The notes under the pieces: generated by a model
The model's database searches: none
What the model was told of the DNA's origin: nothing
The model's input: only the letters and a program-made list of their open reading frames with translations
Translations under genes and position numbers: made by a program
In this document: positions 51,804 to 63,780 of the stretch, piece by piece
Layout: each line of letters starts with the position of its first letter
Numbering within the stretch: the stretch's first letter is position 1
Assembly: GCA_008921705.1 (NCBI GenBank)
Contig: VFFE01007064.1
Coordinates: 1,040,626-1,104,625 of the forward strand
DNA: 64,000 bases
Reading direction: 5' to 3'
From: Burhinus oedicnemus
Taxonomy: Eukaryota > Chordata > Aves > Charadriiformes > Burhinidae

Positions 51804-51905
51804 TAAAAAACCCCCAAACAACAAAAACCAAAAACCAAAAAAACCCAAACAAACAAAAAAAACCCCCAACCCAGAACCCACACACATAAACCCCAAAAAC
51901 CTGAC
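51804..51905. repeat. A/C-rich low-complexity tract
   Basis: A run of A-rich CCAAA and CAAAC motifs about 100 bases long with almost no G or T. It looks like a degenerate A-tail expansion. Similar shorter tracts lie at 18605-18646, 48036-48078, 55009-55050 and 63239-63295. Confidence 0.9.
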
Positions 51906-53785
51906 CTTTCTATGTTCCTCCATTACCACATCTTGTTCTGAGCCTGTGGCAGATGGTATAGGAGGGGAAAAAACTTGTTTTCATTAGGTCCTTTAACATC
52001 GTGGCTTTTCACGTATCTTTGTTTAGCTATGAAAGAAAGGGAGATGGCATAAAGAAGAATGGCAGATAAAAACAGGTCAGTGCCTCCAACTGGGAGACTT
52101 ATCCTGCCACTGAATCTATCATGGAAAAAAGGCACTCCAGATGCCCCTTTGGAAGAACAGTATTTCCTCATGACACTTTTAAATGTGTTGCATTGCAACA
52201 GAGCTTCCTTCCTATGGAGCATTACCCCATACAGCCATAATAATTAGGTTGTGTATACTTGAGACTCCCTGTGCCCTGTAGTCACAGCTAACCGTGACAA
52301 CGGTGCCTGGCAAATCAATGCTTCCTTATATGCTACATGTTTATAAGCCTTGTCATTCTTCAGCAATCTATCAAGTTCAGGATAAATATGCCTGCTATGT
52401 GTCATGGAAAAAAACCCATAAATACATATTTCTTATCATTGTAGGGCTTCTTTCTTTCAGGGAAATAGGTTCCATAGAAAGTGGAATGGGATTTCTCACT
52501 CAGAAGGTGAGATGTTCATAGTGATGTTCCTAACAAAGCCCTATGTGGGTTTGTTTAGAGTTTCAATGTCCCTTGGATTTTCTATATAGTTCTTTGCAGC
52601 CTTTGCAACCTGGAGACCTTTCAGCTGTGTGCTCTAGGAGACAAGAGAAGGAAAACTTTCATAGAAGCACTGGTCAGAACAGTGTGTTATTCTATCCTTT
52701 CTGGGGCCAATTTCCATGTTTTCTTTGAATTTCTCTCATTTGACTTGAAGACAGTCTTCATTTTTGACAAACCTGAAAGCAGATCCTTTCAAGAAGTTGC
52801 GCTTAGTCCAAAACCCTGTTTCCAATCAAAAGGATCTTTTATAGATGGTTTTGTGGTTGTTTTGTTTTGGTTGTTTGTTTGTTTTTTTTTTTAAGCCTGA
52901 GTTCTATTCATGTGTTTGTTTCTTGGCTGGGAATTTTTTCTGCTGGTTTAGTGAGCTGAATCAGCTCTTCCAGGAACCAAATTAATACCACAGCAGGCAC
53001 AAGGGGAGCAAGACTGTATGGGTAGAGCAGGAAAGAGAGGGAATAAGTTTTACATTTTTATATTCTTTGTTTCTAGCTAGAGTGCTTAAATAGATAACCT
53101 TTTTTTTTTTTTTTTACACTTTTTTCTTTGCAGTTTATATACCATTTAGCCAAAGAATCGTGGTTGGTCTCAACACAGGCTTGAAAGCAACTTTCATTTA
53201 CTTCAGTGTAATAGATTGAGATCCCCTAAATGACGACACTTTAATGGGTGCGCTGATGCAAGATATTTTTTTTCTACAAAGTCTTTATAACTGTTTTCAC
53301 TGTATTATTTATAAGTAGGCATATTATTCGTGTCTTAGTGAGTAGTGAACACAACACTACTTCAGAAAATAATCCTACAGTTTTGAGAAACAGACTTTAA
53401 GACAAGAGCACCATAAACTTCACTTACATTCTCTGCATCATCTCAGCACAGTCAGTGAGCCCCTGACATTTTATTTTCTTTTAAGACTTTGGATGTTTCG
53501 AGTTTCTGAACACCTTCCAGTGTATGCTGAGCAATGTTACTGCCATCTGTTTTATGCTGAAGTCAGAGTACATGCTGGCACAATTTTTGCTGTAAGACAG
53601 ACTCCATCATGCCCATTCAATACCAGTCCTGGGTGTGCCTGAGGGGACTCGGAGCTGCAGGCCAGGAACTGACTGAGTGGCAGCGAAGTGGAGCAGTAAA
53701 CAAGGAGTACCTGTGGGGCTCCTGAACAGGAGGCAATTTGGCTCCAGGTAGTGTCCTTTGCAGCCACTGGTCTCCATTCTCTCAC

Positions 53786-53889
53786 CAATGCCCAAACAGG
53801 TACTTGGGCTCTCCTCCTGCCAGGTGTTCCTTGGCTTCCATAGTTCTCTGTTTCTCTGTCCTCAGGCTCCTTTAGAAACAAACTCAGTT
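53786..53889 (-). CDS. KIAA2012: KIAA2012 internal exon
   Basis: 104 nt between ACTTCTCTCTTATAG|AA and GCATTG|GTGAGA, both good. It reads LSLFLKEPEDRETENYGSQ then GTPGRRRAQVPVWAL. The NYGSQGT stretch resembles a (N/K)HGSQGT stretch I recall in the N-terminal half of human KIAA2012. It is phase 1 in and phase 0 out, and the latter fits the exon at 49709-49789. Confidence 0.62.
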
Positions 53890-54723
53890 CTATAAGAGAG
53901 AAGTTTGAGGTCTGAAGCGGAAGTGCAGCATCTATAGGAGATCAGAGCAAGTCTAACTCTTTTTAGGTTGAAATGTTGTGGGTTTACATCCCTGTCCAAC
54001 GCTGAGAGCTATGCTGCCTTGTAAAATAGTAGGTTGTGGGTTTGGCTGCAAGAATATCCATCCTGATGCATCTGGTGATAACTGAATGATGCTGGTTTAT
54101 GAATTCATGAAGAAGTTGATATGGCTGGGCTTCAGCAGTCTGCACTCAAGGAGAGCAATTGAGATTTGATTCTTGTGCAGTGCATGGAAAGCTCCTTGTT
54201 TATTCTCTGAATGTGCATGCACACAGGTTAAGTTATAATCTAATTGAGAATTAATGCCGTATTCCAGGAAGTGGCGTTTTGCTTCAGCGATTTTGTTTTT
54301 CTTTAAGGTGTTGACCAGTACTTTGGAATTTAAAACTATGTATCCTGAAGAAGGCATAGAAACTTAATTTGAATGCAAACTGTATTAAGCGCTCACATCC
54401 TGTATCCTAGCAGGAATTTCACCAAACAGGGGAGGTATTCATTGAACTAGGAGCAAAGCAATGTCAAGTTGAGAAGGAAATTACTATGGAAATGAGTTTT
54501 AAAAGCCTGAGGCAGATGTAGGGAGAGGCATATTGTACTGGGAATTTTCCTCACACTCTCTAGCTTATATGGCCTTTCCATTACTTCAACAGCATATAAG
54601 AAATCCTTGGCTTGGAACACAGTCTCTGAATTTCAGCAGTTTTGCGCTATTGCTGTGGGCCAGCAAACCTGTTAAGAGAAATTAAACACAGCCTCAGCTA
54701 GGATTGGGACATCTGCTTGGATA

Positions 54724-54800
54724 GGAATGGCCTTGCTTGGGGCAGACCAGAGGTCCTTTCAGCCCAGCATTTTGTCTCTGTGGTCAGGATGCTTAGGAGG
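54724..54800 (-). repeat. Ancient CR1-like tail relic, reverse orientation
   Basis: The + strand text GGGGCAGACCAGAGGTCC then TTTCAGCCCAGCATTTTGTC is the reverse complement of the tail recognised at 51694-51740 (CAGAGACA.GAT.CTGG.CTAGATGGACC..TGGTCTG). This gives two relics of one old family about 3 kb apart in opposite orientation. Confidence 0.5.
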
Positions 54801-57800
54801 GAATCAGAGCAACATATTAACTGTTTTCCTACTATATTCTCCCAGTGTTTGGCAAGGAGCAGCTGAGTGGATCTGTAGGTTTAATAGTCCTTGATTTAGA
54901 GGGTTTGGGTTTTTTTCTACATAGATTTCTTTTTTTTTTTTTTTTAAATTGTGCATTTCAAGGTTCTGTATCTTGCAGCAATGAGTTCTACAGCTAACCT
55001 GCACAGTGTAAAAAAACCAACCAACCAACTAAAAAAAAAACCCCAAAACAGCCCTCTCCTATCTGCCTAATGATAGTGTATAATGTTCCCCAAAATTTTC
55101 ATGTCTTAGAGAAATGGCAAATAAACTGCCTATTAATTTTCTCCATTTCCTTTATGATTAAATAGACTTACATCATGTTTTCTGTTTAAAGATTTTTGAG
55201 TAATACATAAGTGGATTTGTTGGTTTGTTTCATTGCACAAAGATGGTGGTACAAGGAGAAAGTGATATTTTTCAGGAACAGCAGACAGGTCCTGTACTGT
55301 CTTCCCATAAATTCTGGAATATTCATGAAGCAGTAGTGGATTCCTGATACACTCTGGAATGGATAGATTACAAGTAAAGAGATATATGGCTTCGAGCAGG
55401 AGAACAGAAAATGTTAATCATGTTAGCAGTAATTGATGAGAAATGATTGCATGGGAGAAGAAAATGAGTTGTTAATGTATAAAAAAAAAAAGTGTATGTG
55501 TTTACAGATTGTTGGGGGGCTGATGGAACTTTAAAGACCTCAGTCCGTTGCAGTCCCTCAGACATTGAAAGGGAATAAACTGTAATCTCCCCCACTTTTT
55601 CTTTTTTCATTTTGTTGCTAAAAATATGAAGGGAAGAAAAAATCCCAATAGACTGAATAACAGGTTTTTGTTAAACCATCTGAAAAAATGAAAATACTTA
55701 ATATAGCTCTTTAATATACTTGTTTCATTCAAAACAATTTGTTTAAACTATTGTGATAGCTCCCAGTAATAGCAGAAATGTATCTGTTGCAGAGTTGTTC
55801 ATGCTTGGCTGTATCGTTGGGGGTTAAAATTACATGAATGTGTACGGGTTGAGAAGCTTAACAAAAACTGGTTTAGACACTGAACTGGGGAAGATGATAA
55901 AGTGAGATTCCAGTTGGAGGCTGTCTCCAAACAAAATACTGTATCTGAATAGCCTAGAAGTTTATCACTTGGTTATATACCCAACTTTGTGGTTATCTGC
56001 TATAGCTTTGAGACAAAATTTATATGGCCTGTCTGGGGAACACAAACTCTTCTGTCTTAATGTGTTTTCATTTGGTATGTCTGAAGAGCATGGAAGTGAG
56101 AGCTTATGAACTGGAAAGTCCCAAATTTGTGTCCCATTCCTGTGTCACATGTAGTAAAATTACTAACTTGCCAGGCTCAATTATGCAGTACTATCACTTT
56201 GTATATTGGTATTAAGAATAATCTGAGGTCAGATGAAACTCCTGTCTGCTGGTATCTGTTCACTGATTTGAATGGAACCTGGTTTGGACTCCAAATCCTG
56301 TGAATCCCTCTATCTGAGAAGAATGTTTATTCTATTTTACTTCTACTCAGCTAGGAAGGAATGTGTGCATGAATGTTCATTCTCCTCTTCTGACTCCCTC
56401 TATGTAATGCAATGGATTTTTTTTCAACATCCCCCCCCCAGTAGTAACTTCAGAAATATCTGCATTATTCTTAAGTATAAACAAAATTATTTTAAGAGAG
56501 ATAATTTTAATTATTTTTTAATTTAACTTTAAATGCCACTGATCTGCACATTGGAGCCTGTCTATTATGCCAGGATCCCAGGTTCAGGAGAGTCTGAAGA
56601 GGTACCTCTTGGATGAATAGCCTGGACAAATTGGTTGGTCAGTCTGGTTGTCAGATTTGTTCAGGAAATGGAGGTATAGGTGCCAGGGTGTTCCTTTGTG
56701 ATACTTCTGCAGCAATAATACGTGTAGGAGGACTTCAGTGTTAGTGTCTGTCCCATCTCCCTGCTGCTGCTGAATTAACAGTCTCTAATCGATAGCTCAG
56801 AAGGTGCTTATGAAGATGCCTACAGGTAGGCAGCTAAGCCAGTAAGAATTTAAGAGAACTGTGATCAAGGTCAGTTACCTTTTTAGTCTATTCTGATTTT
56901 AGCTGTTTCCTCTGGTTTTGGCCCTCGTCCCAGGCTCTGCGTCTCTACAGTGTGTTGCCAATGATCTGAACAAGTCACAGTGCTGTGCAGTGTAAGAACT
57001 GAAAATGAGTTAGTGAGGTCTTGGTGCCTTATCTCAAGTACTCTGCAATGTATCATACTTGTTCCCTGATTAGGGTGAGTGTCTCTCATGTCACTCCTGT
57101 GGCTTGTGAAGGACTAACCTGGAAGATCTGTTACTCTTCATGGGCTGGAAAGATCTGGGTTCCCTATGTCCCAGTGAGCAGGCTTGTAAAGAACTGAAAG
57201 GACGTAAATGGAAATGCTCTCATAGAAGAGAAATAAATGAACTGTAGGAATAGCAGCTCTAAACAGTAGTTATCTCCATAAACTGCAAATTCTATAAAAC
57301 TACAATCGTGTCTGCCAGTTAGTCATCTTCTAATTTGTGTAGATTCATGGAATGTATTTATTGGCAGTTCTCAAAACAGGCCACCCTGTACTTGCCCAAG
57401 TGTTTCACAATATAGGAGACATGTTGAAGCCTGTCCGTTTTCCTTTGCACTACAGCCAATTACTGCATTTAATTATTCTTTTCCTACATCTCTGTATATA
57501 TTTCTTCTCAGCATTCAATCATTTATTCTAGCGAGAGCCATTGCAAACAACAGGTTGATACCATGCGGTAGAAAACTTGCACTGACATCAATGGTGTTCC
57601 TTGCTTTTGAGCCTGTCCAGCCCTGAGAGCTCTCTTAAAGTGTGCGAGACTTGACTTTAAGGTACTGGGTGCTCTCAGCTTGAGCTGGAGTCAGGTAGCA
57701 TGTCAGGCCTTTGCCAACAAATGTGCCTGCATGTCAGAATATTGGGAAGCCTAAACTTGCATTAAAAAAGATAAAACTTCCAAAGACTGATCAAAACTTC

Positions 57801-59827
57801 TTCCTCTGCAAGCTCCTGTCTTGCACAGCTCCACAGCCAACTGCAGCTACTGGGACATTGCACAAGAGCCTACATGAATGAGGCTGTGAAGAGGCTGTGG
57901 GAGAGATGGTTGGATGGGGGCACCAGAGCTTGTGGTGTCCAGGTAAATGCAAGAGTCAGTGCAGGTACTCGAGAGGCAGTGGGGCTGTGCTAGCCAGCAG
58001 GGCCAGCCCTTCCAGCCCTTTTGGTTTTTTGTTTTGGTGACAATCCAATTCTATGTCCTTTTCAAATGGCAGGTGAGAAAGTTCCCATTTCAGTTCTCAA
58101 CCTATCTCAGGGAGTCTTGCAGTAGATTTGAGAATATAGGACTAAGTTCAAGTGACCCTTCTTAAAATAAAAAGTAGTAAAAAATAGGTGCCTTTCCACA
58201 ATTTTTCTGTGTCTATGGACATAATGTGCCAAATAGCTTGGCCTTGTTGTTTGGGTTTTTTTGAGAGCCAAATATTATTCAAACCTAGGAATTTTATTCT
58301 ACAGTTTGTACAATTTTTCACATGCTCTGGTGCTCAGAAGGGCTTTCCATTCTACTTTACCCATTCAGAATCAGTAAACGTCATGTCCAACCTGTCTTCC
58401 TGTAGTGATCTGCTTTCTGCATAAGGGCAAGATGGGTCCTAACTGAGGGAGGCTATCGGTGCTCTGCAAAGATGCGTTGAGACTGTCACTAGACGCTGGG
58501 GGACAAGAGCAGCTGCCTTCCTTTGAGACCCCAAGCCTGCAGCATTTGAGCTGTTCCCCTTGCTGCCAAATGAGAACCCCAGTGCAGATCTCTCTCTTTG
58601 CTCAAAAAATGGAGAATTAAGCTCAGATTTCCTGCTCTCTGTAACTTTAAGTTTCCATGTATAACAGGCTATTCTTCATGTCCTGATCAGAAGATGAGAT
58701 TTTAGGAAAATGAGTCTTTTTTCATGACAAGAAAGCTTGCAGCTTCTTCCACGTAACAGCCCGTTGTTATGGCTGGGGACAGCAGGGTGGGTTAATCGTG
58801 GCCCCATTTCCTGAGGTCTCCTGCAGTCATGATTTGTGAATGCCTGAGAATACCCCTGCTGAATTCTAATTGTTTGTGGCAGTCAGCACATGATTTCAAG
58901 TGTTTGGTCACAGCAGTGTTCGTTTTCTGCTCTTTTAATCTTTGATGGATGTTGCGCCTGGCTTCACTGATGTGGTTCATGACACAGTAGGCAGTGATTT
59001 CCTATAAGATGTTTTGTCTCGACTACAGAGGTGTGGAGTCCCTATACGATGGCCAATATTTATTAATGACATCCCAAGGTTTCTAAAGAGAATGCTCTGC
59101 CGTAGACCATTAGAACCTAATCTATTCCAAAATGTCAGATGCAGTTAAGCAAGAGCTATCTCGATTGCACTGAGACTTTCCTCATTAGTTCAGACTCTGA
59201 TTAGAAGACTGATTAAAGGCTTTCTCTTTGTAAAGGTTCACTCTTTATCTCTGCAGATATCGTTACTATGTAAGACATGATAGAGCTAGCTTAAGGCTCA
59301 CAAAAATGCTAGAACTGAAAAATATTTGTGTCTATGTGTGTGCACAGTCATTCATGCCCATACAGTGCACACGCGTGTTTTTTAAAATGCCCTTAATTAG
59401 TAACATGAAAAGTGTTCATCTCTGAATATGAATAGGGTTGAATTTTGTTGCACCTTTCAAATTGTTCAGCTAGTATTATTAGTATGTACTTGTATAAAAG
59501 GTCAAATTTTCATATCATATGTTAAGCTGTAGGATTAAGATTTTAACAGCAATTTGGGGGTTGCTGGGATACAAAGTATTTTGTGTGGAATACTTGGTAT
59601 CTGAGATCATTATGACTAGCCAAATTGCTTCCTGTGATTTAAACATTGCTCTTGCTGTTCACTCTAAGCTATGTGATTGTGATAGTGCTGAAATCTTCTA
59701 GGCTTCTCCTAATGTTGTACCTACAAATAGCATTAAGCTTTGGCATATGCCTTTAAATGTCTCATGATGTTCAGTGAAGATTGCAATTTCACATATAAGC
59801 TCTTAGAAGAAGGTCTTGTTGATTCAT

Positions 59828-59925
59828 TATGTGTTTGTATAGTGCTTAGCACAATAGGGATGAGCTCTTTGGGTATTTCTGGAGCCTAGATAATAAGCTG
59901 ACATTATCAAGAAATAAAAACATCC
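59828..59925 (+). repeat. Ancient amniote repeat relic
   Basis: GTGTTTGTATAGTGCTTAGC then ACAATAGGGATGAGC, GGAGCCTAGATAATAA fits the widespread old tail 'tgtacagtgcctagcacaatggggccctga ... gggcctctaggtgctactgtaatacaa'. The family assignment is not fixed. It is sense on the + strand and heavily decayed. Confidence 0.45.
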
Positions 59926-62239
59926 ATGAGGCAACTGTCAAAGCTTCCAAATGAATTTGCAAGATTTTTTCCCTGAGTATTTTGTAGTCAACTGCCTTGT
60001 GCATGAATCATTTTACAAACACCTTGTAGGCTAATGAGAAATAAACCAGAAAATAAAGACAGCTTTAAGAAATTGTATGGAAGTCACTGTTCTCATAAGA
60101 GGGATTTGATTGTTGTTTCCCGTCTGGTCAGGTTAATAATAGCTAAACATTGCTGCCAGTTGATGGCTTGGGTATGCATGTTTGTATGTGAAAGAGAGAA
60201 CATAATATTAAGTGGTCTTATTGGTCCAGTTACCACTGAACAGATAGTTTGTTTAATTATTGACAAACTTTTAACAGGGAGGCCATGCCCTGGAGGGCAG
60301 TAGGCATTAGTACGCTGCTAGTAACTGAAGTTAGCTTGTAGACCTTGGGGGAATGTTGACCCTTTATGTGCCAAAGTCAATCTCAATCTTGTTCAACAAT
60401 TTAAAAAAAAAATAAAAAAATCTACTGTTTCATTGCAAATATCATGTAGGATGTACCTTGTCTTATAGTTGACAGGCTAGAAGTCTTGATTTTGCTTTTT
60501 CATGAATGTCCCTTGAATAAGTAACTGAAGTTGCCCTTTGGGCTGATGGATTTGATGAATTCTGGAAAACCTTTTGGGCTGATCCTTTTTGGGTAGGGTT
60601 ACCAGGGCTGCCAAAGATGGTAGCAGGGCTTCTTCTAGTGAGCTGTCACAGTAACAGCATGTCATAGGATTAAGACAAAAACAGATCTTTCTACTGCAGG
60701 GTTGTCTGCTGACTAACTTCTAATTAGCTTTTCCAGATTTATCACAGACTTGCTGTTTGCTGTCAGATCTTCTGCACAAGGGATGCAGTTGTTTGTCAAA
60801 GGCTCTAGTTTCTCTGTATTTCAGTGGTGGTGACCATTTAGTTAAACCCAAGTTTTCTGAATCCCAGGCCAGTGTTTTTATGCGCTGCTCTGTGTGACTT
60901 TCAATAAATCAGTTAGCTTCAGCTAACATATAAAAGAGGAAGAAAAATTCTCAGTCCTCCACCTATACAGCCCCCGCCCCCACACACATATGCAGACACA
61001 CAGTTTGTGGATGTTATGTACCTTTTTCCTCTTCCAGAATCTCGAGACTTGTGTTTACTCTTCTTGAATGAAACGGAATAAATAATAGTGTGGATAGACA
61101 GCTGACCAAGGAAAGGAAAGGAAAGCCTTAAGGGCTGTGACCACAGGTTGTTAAGATGCTACGCCACAGACTTGAGGGGAAATAGTTGCGTTGTAATTTA
61201 TTTCCCAATTAGAAGCTGAATTCTTCCTTCCAATGCTGTTTTTCAGGAAACGTCTACTCTGTGCAGCCAGAGTTTTTTCAGAACACCTGCAGCTGTTGAT
61301 GACTTTAGCTGGGCTTGAGAGTGTTTCTGAACATCAGCTCTGGCAGTCTCAGTCTGGTGGTAGGTGTGTCAGCTGGATCCTGCAGAGCTTTCGCTAGTGG
61401 CAGACTCTCCAAGGCAGTATCTCTGCTTTTTCCTCCGTGCCCTCCCAGACCCTCAGGGTGTGCTTCCGAAATGTATTTGGCAAGCTTCAACCCACGCCTC
61501 ATTTAAATGTTAAGACCAACCTACTGCAATATTATCTCCAGAAAGTAAGTGCAGAGATGCTCTAACAAACAAGGAAATGTTGACCCTATCAAATCACTGT
61601 GAAGCAGATCCTTGGCTCTACTCTGCTGCCTTTACCTTAGTGCAGGAATAAGAAATTACAAGTCTAGTTAAATTTGCCCTTTTAACTGGTCTCCAAGGTT
61701 GGTTGATTCCTAAGGGATACCTTCAGTGTTTGGAAATCCCTGAGTGAAGTGCTGTAAAGTCAAGACAGGAACTCCCTAGTCTCCTCCCCAAAGAAAAAGG
61801 GATCCAGTTTGAGACATTAAGACATTGCCAAAATCCTCAGCTGCCCTAGCTTTCTTGAAACTGCTAGGCAGCAGCAAAGTAAGTTGTGCTGGTGATGATT
61901 AGGCCACTAAATTCCGGATCAAGGAACTACAAAGATGGCATCAAATCATATTTGTGCATGACCCTTTCTGTCACATGAGAAACTGGGCACAGCTCACAAT
62001 CAGGCCTGCTGCGGTACTTAAAAGCTATATAATCTCCATCAACTCATGTCAGTGCCCTCACTCTGGTCTGTACCTAGTTCATGAAGCAGAGTGCAGATGA
62101 AGAGGAAAGATTTTGTCTTTGTTATCTCCTATAGGCACTGTTGGCACAACATAGCCTGATATTGAATCTTCGGGTCTCTGACATTTAGTGTGGAAACAGT
62201 CATAGGAAATGCTTACACATACTTAGAGGCAAGGTGCTA

Positions 62240-62527
62240 GGAGGATGGGACCAGTCTTTTTTCAGTGGTGTCCAGTGATAGGACAAGAGATAATGGACAC
62301 AAACTTGAACATAGGAAGTTCCACCTGAACATGAGGAGGAACTTTACTTTGAGGGTGGCAGAGCACTGGAACAGGCTGCCCAGAGAGGTAGTGGAGTCTC
62401 TGACTGGAGACATTCAAAACCCACCTGGACGCCATCCTGTGCAACCTGCTCTAGGTGACCCTGCTCTGGCAGGGGGGTTGGACTAGATGATCTCCAGAGG
62501 TCCCTTCCAATCCCTGTGATTCTGTGA
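62240..62527 (+). mobile_element. CR1 LINE, 3' portion, sense strand
   Basis: Clear CR1 sense text: CCAGTGATAGGACAAGAGAT, GAGCACTGGAACAGGCTGCC, then the tail GGACTAGATGATCTCCAGAG, CCTTCCAATCCCTGTGATTC. The frame 62265-62486 encodes the ORF2 end ([14 protein letters not shown]). About 290 bp, 5'-truncated, and similar in age and type to the copy at 46884. Confidence 0.95.
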
Positions 62528-63238
62528 AAGCAAAATTAACAACTACTAGGAAATGGTTGTGAGAAAAACCAACCTGTGGTTGGTTTTTAAACTGTTTGGT
62601 CAGCTCTGACTTGTCTTCCAATGTAAAAGCAAGCAACATTTAAGCATTTGTCAGAGTATGAAAATATATGATGCTGGATGAGGATACTTGCTACCTGATA
62701 TTAATCTTAACTTGCTAATATCCTGTGTCATCAGGAAAGTGGTACAGCATGGGCTTGCTTAATTTGAGAATTTACTGTCATAGACATCTGTGAACATATC
62801 ATTGGGTGTATATATAGCACAGATCAAGACGTAGGATGTTGGGGAAAAAAAAATTCTTGCCACAAGTTTGGGATGAACTCATTACATCACTGATGGTAGA
62901 GCCAAGAATGAGTTAAGCAAAGTCTTCTCAGACAAATGTCAGTAGCAGCTCTACAATATCTCACACCATCAGAGATTGCTGGATAAGTCTCATCCTTTTA
63001 AAAAGCCTCATTGTGCTTTTTACCATTTTTTTTTTTGAAGTAGAGTTGCTGCATTGCAGAAAAAAATCATGTCATTGGCATGGGTGTAGCTTATTAGTTT
63101 TAATGGCAATGAGTTATGCAGAATGCAAAATGCTATTATGTAATTGCTTTGAATATTATACCATGACTCGAGAAATATGGGAGCCAATGTGATGAGTATC
63201 ATGTGGGATGGCTGACACTTTCTTTTCCAATCCAAGTT

Positions 63239-63295
63239 AAAAAAAAACAAACAAACCAAAAAAACCCAAAAAAACAAACAAAAAAACACCCAACC
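63239..63295. repeat. A-rich (AAAC)n-like tract
   Basis: 57 bases of A with scattered C, no G or T. Low complexity; no mobile element was recognised beside it. Confidence 0.9.
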
Positions 63296-63780
63296 TTGGC
63301 TAGCTAGCATGAAAACTTTTTCCACTTTGAATAGAAGTAGAGAAGGTTTGTTCCTTGTCAGGGTTCATAGACACGAAATCCACATATGAACTGGCTCCAT
63401 TGATGCTGATGGCAAAATTCCAGCAGACTTTACAAGAGCCAAAATCCGGCTCCATGTGGGCTTCAAAGAAAGCAACTCTCCATAAGGCAATGTGTTTCAG
63501 AAATAACTCACCCTTTGTGGAGACAGAGACCATGTTGGCACCATTTAAAACCTTAGAACAGGTACAAATTTAATCATGATAAATGAACTATAGCTGATAA
63601 CTTTCAAAGAAAAGAGGGGAAGATTATAGGGAAGATGATGCTAAAGAATATGTTTGAACATCAGGGTAGTTTTATTAGCAGCTTGTTAACATCAGTCTTT
63701 TTGAGGTTTCGTGGAGTTGCTGTGCAGTTAACATCTTGAGGAACAGAGACAGGGGCCTCATGTAACCTGTTGGCTCTTAC

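Larger units (their letters stand above)
49790..53785 (-). other. KIAA2012: KIAA2012 intron
   Basis: 4.0-kb intron with a polypyrimidine tract (50443-50540), a 34-bp tandem duplication within an ancient CR1-like relic (51626-51760), an A/C-rich tract (51804-51905) and a poly-T run (53100-53116). No exon was recognised. Confidence 0.6.
53890..63780 (-). other. KIAA2012: Long KIAA2012 intron region, N-terminal exons not located
   Basis: 9.9 kb. The mammalian protein has at least one conserved segment here (around a LLRTWPPD-type motif) that I could not find. It contains an ancient LINE-tail relic in reverse orientation (54724-54800), another old tail (59828-59925), a CR1 (62240-62527), a 9-C run near 56431 and T or A runs. 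Minus-strand frames at 54097-54357, 58792-58980 and 61305-61502 remain unassigned. Confidence 0.5.

Noticed and set aside
60477..60665. 62-codon minus-strand frame
   Set aside because: No acceptor or donor of quality; no KIAA2012-like segment.
61305..61502. 65-codon minus-strand frame with several CpGs (LAKYISEAHPEGLGGHGG)
   Set aside because: Considered as a missing KIAA2012 exon, but the upstream in-frame stop leaves only a weak acceptor and there is no convincing donor.
63300..63533. 77-codon minus-strand frame (GSCKVCWNFAISINGASS)
   Set aside because: Reads like part of an old amniote repeat (a degenerate 'attgacttcaatggg' stretch) rather than a gene; not clear enough to annotate.
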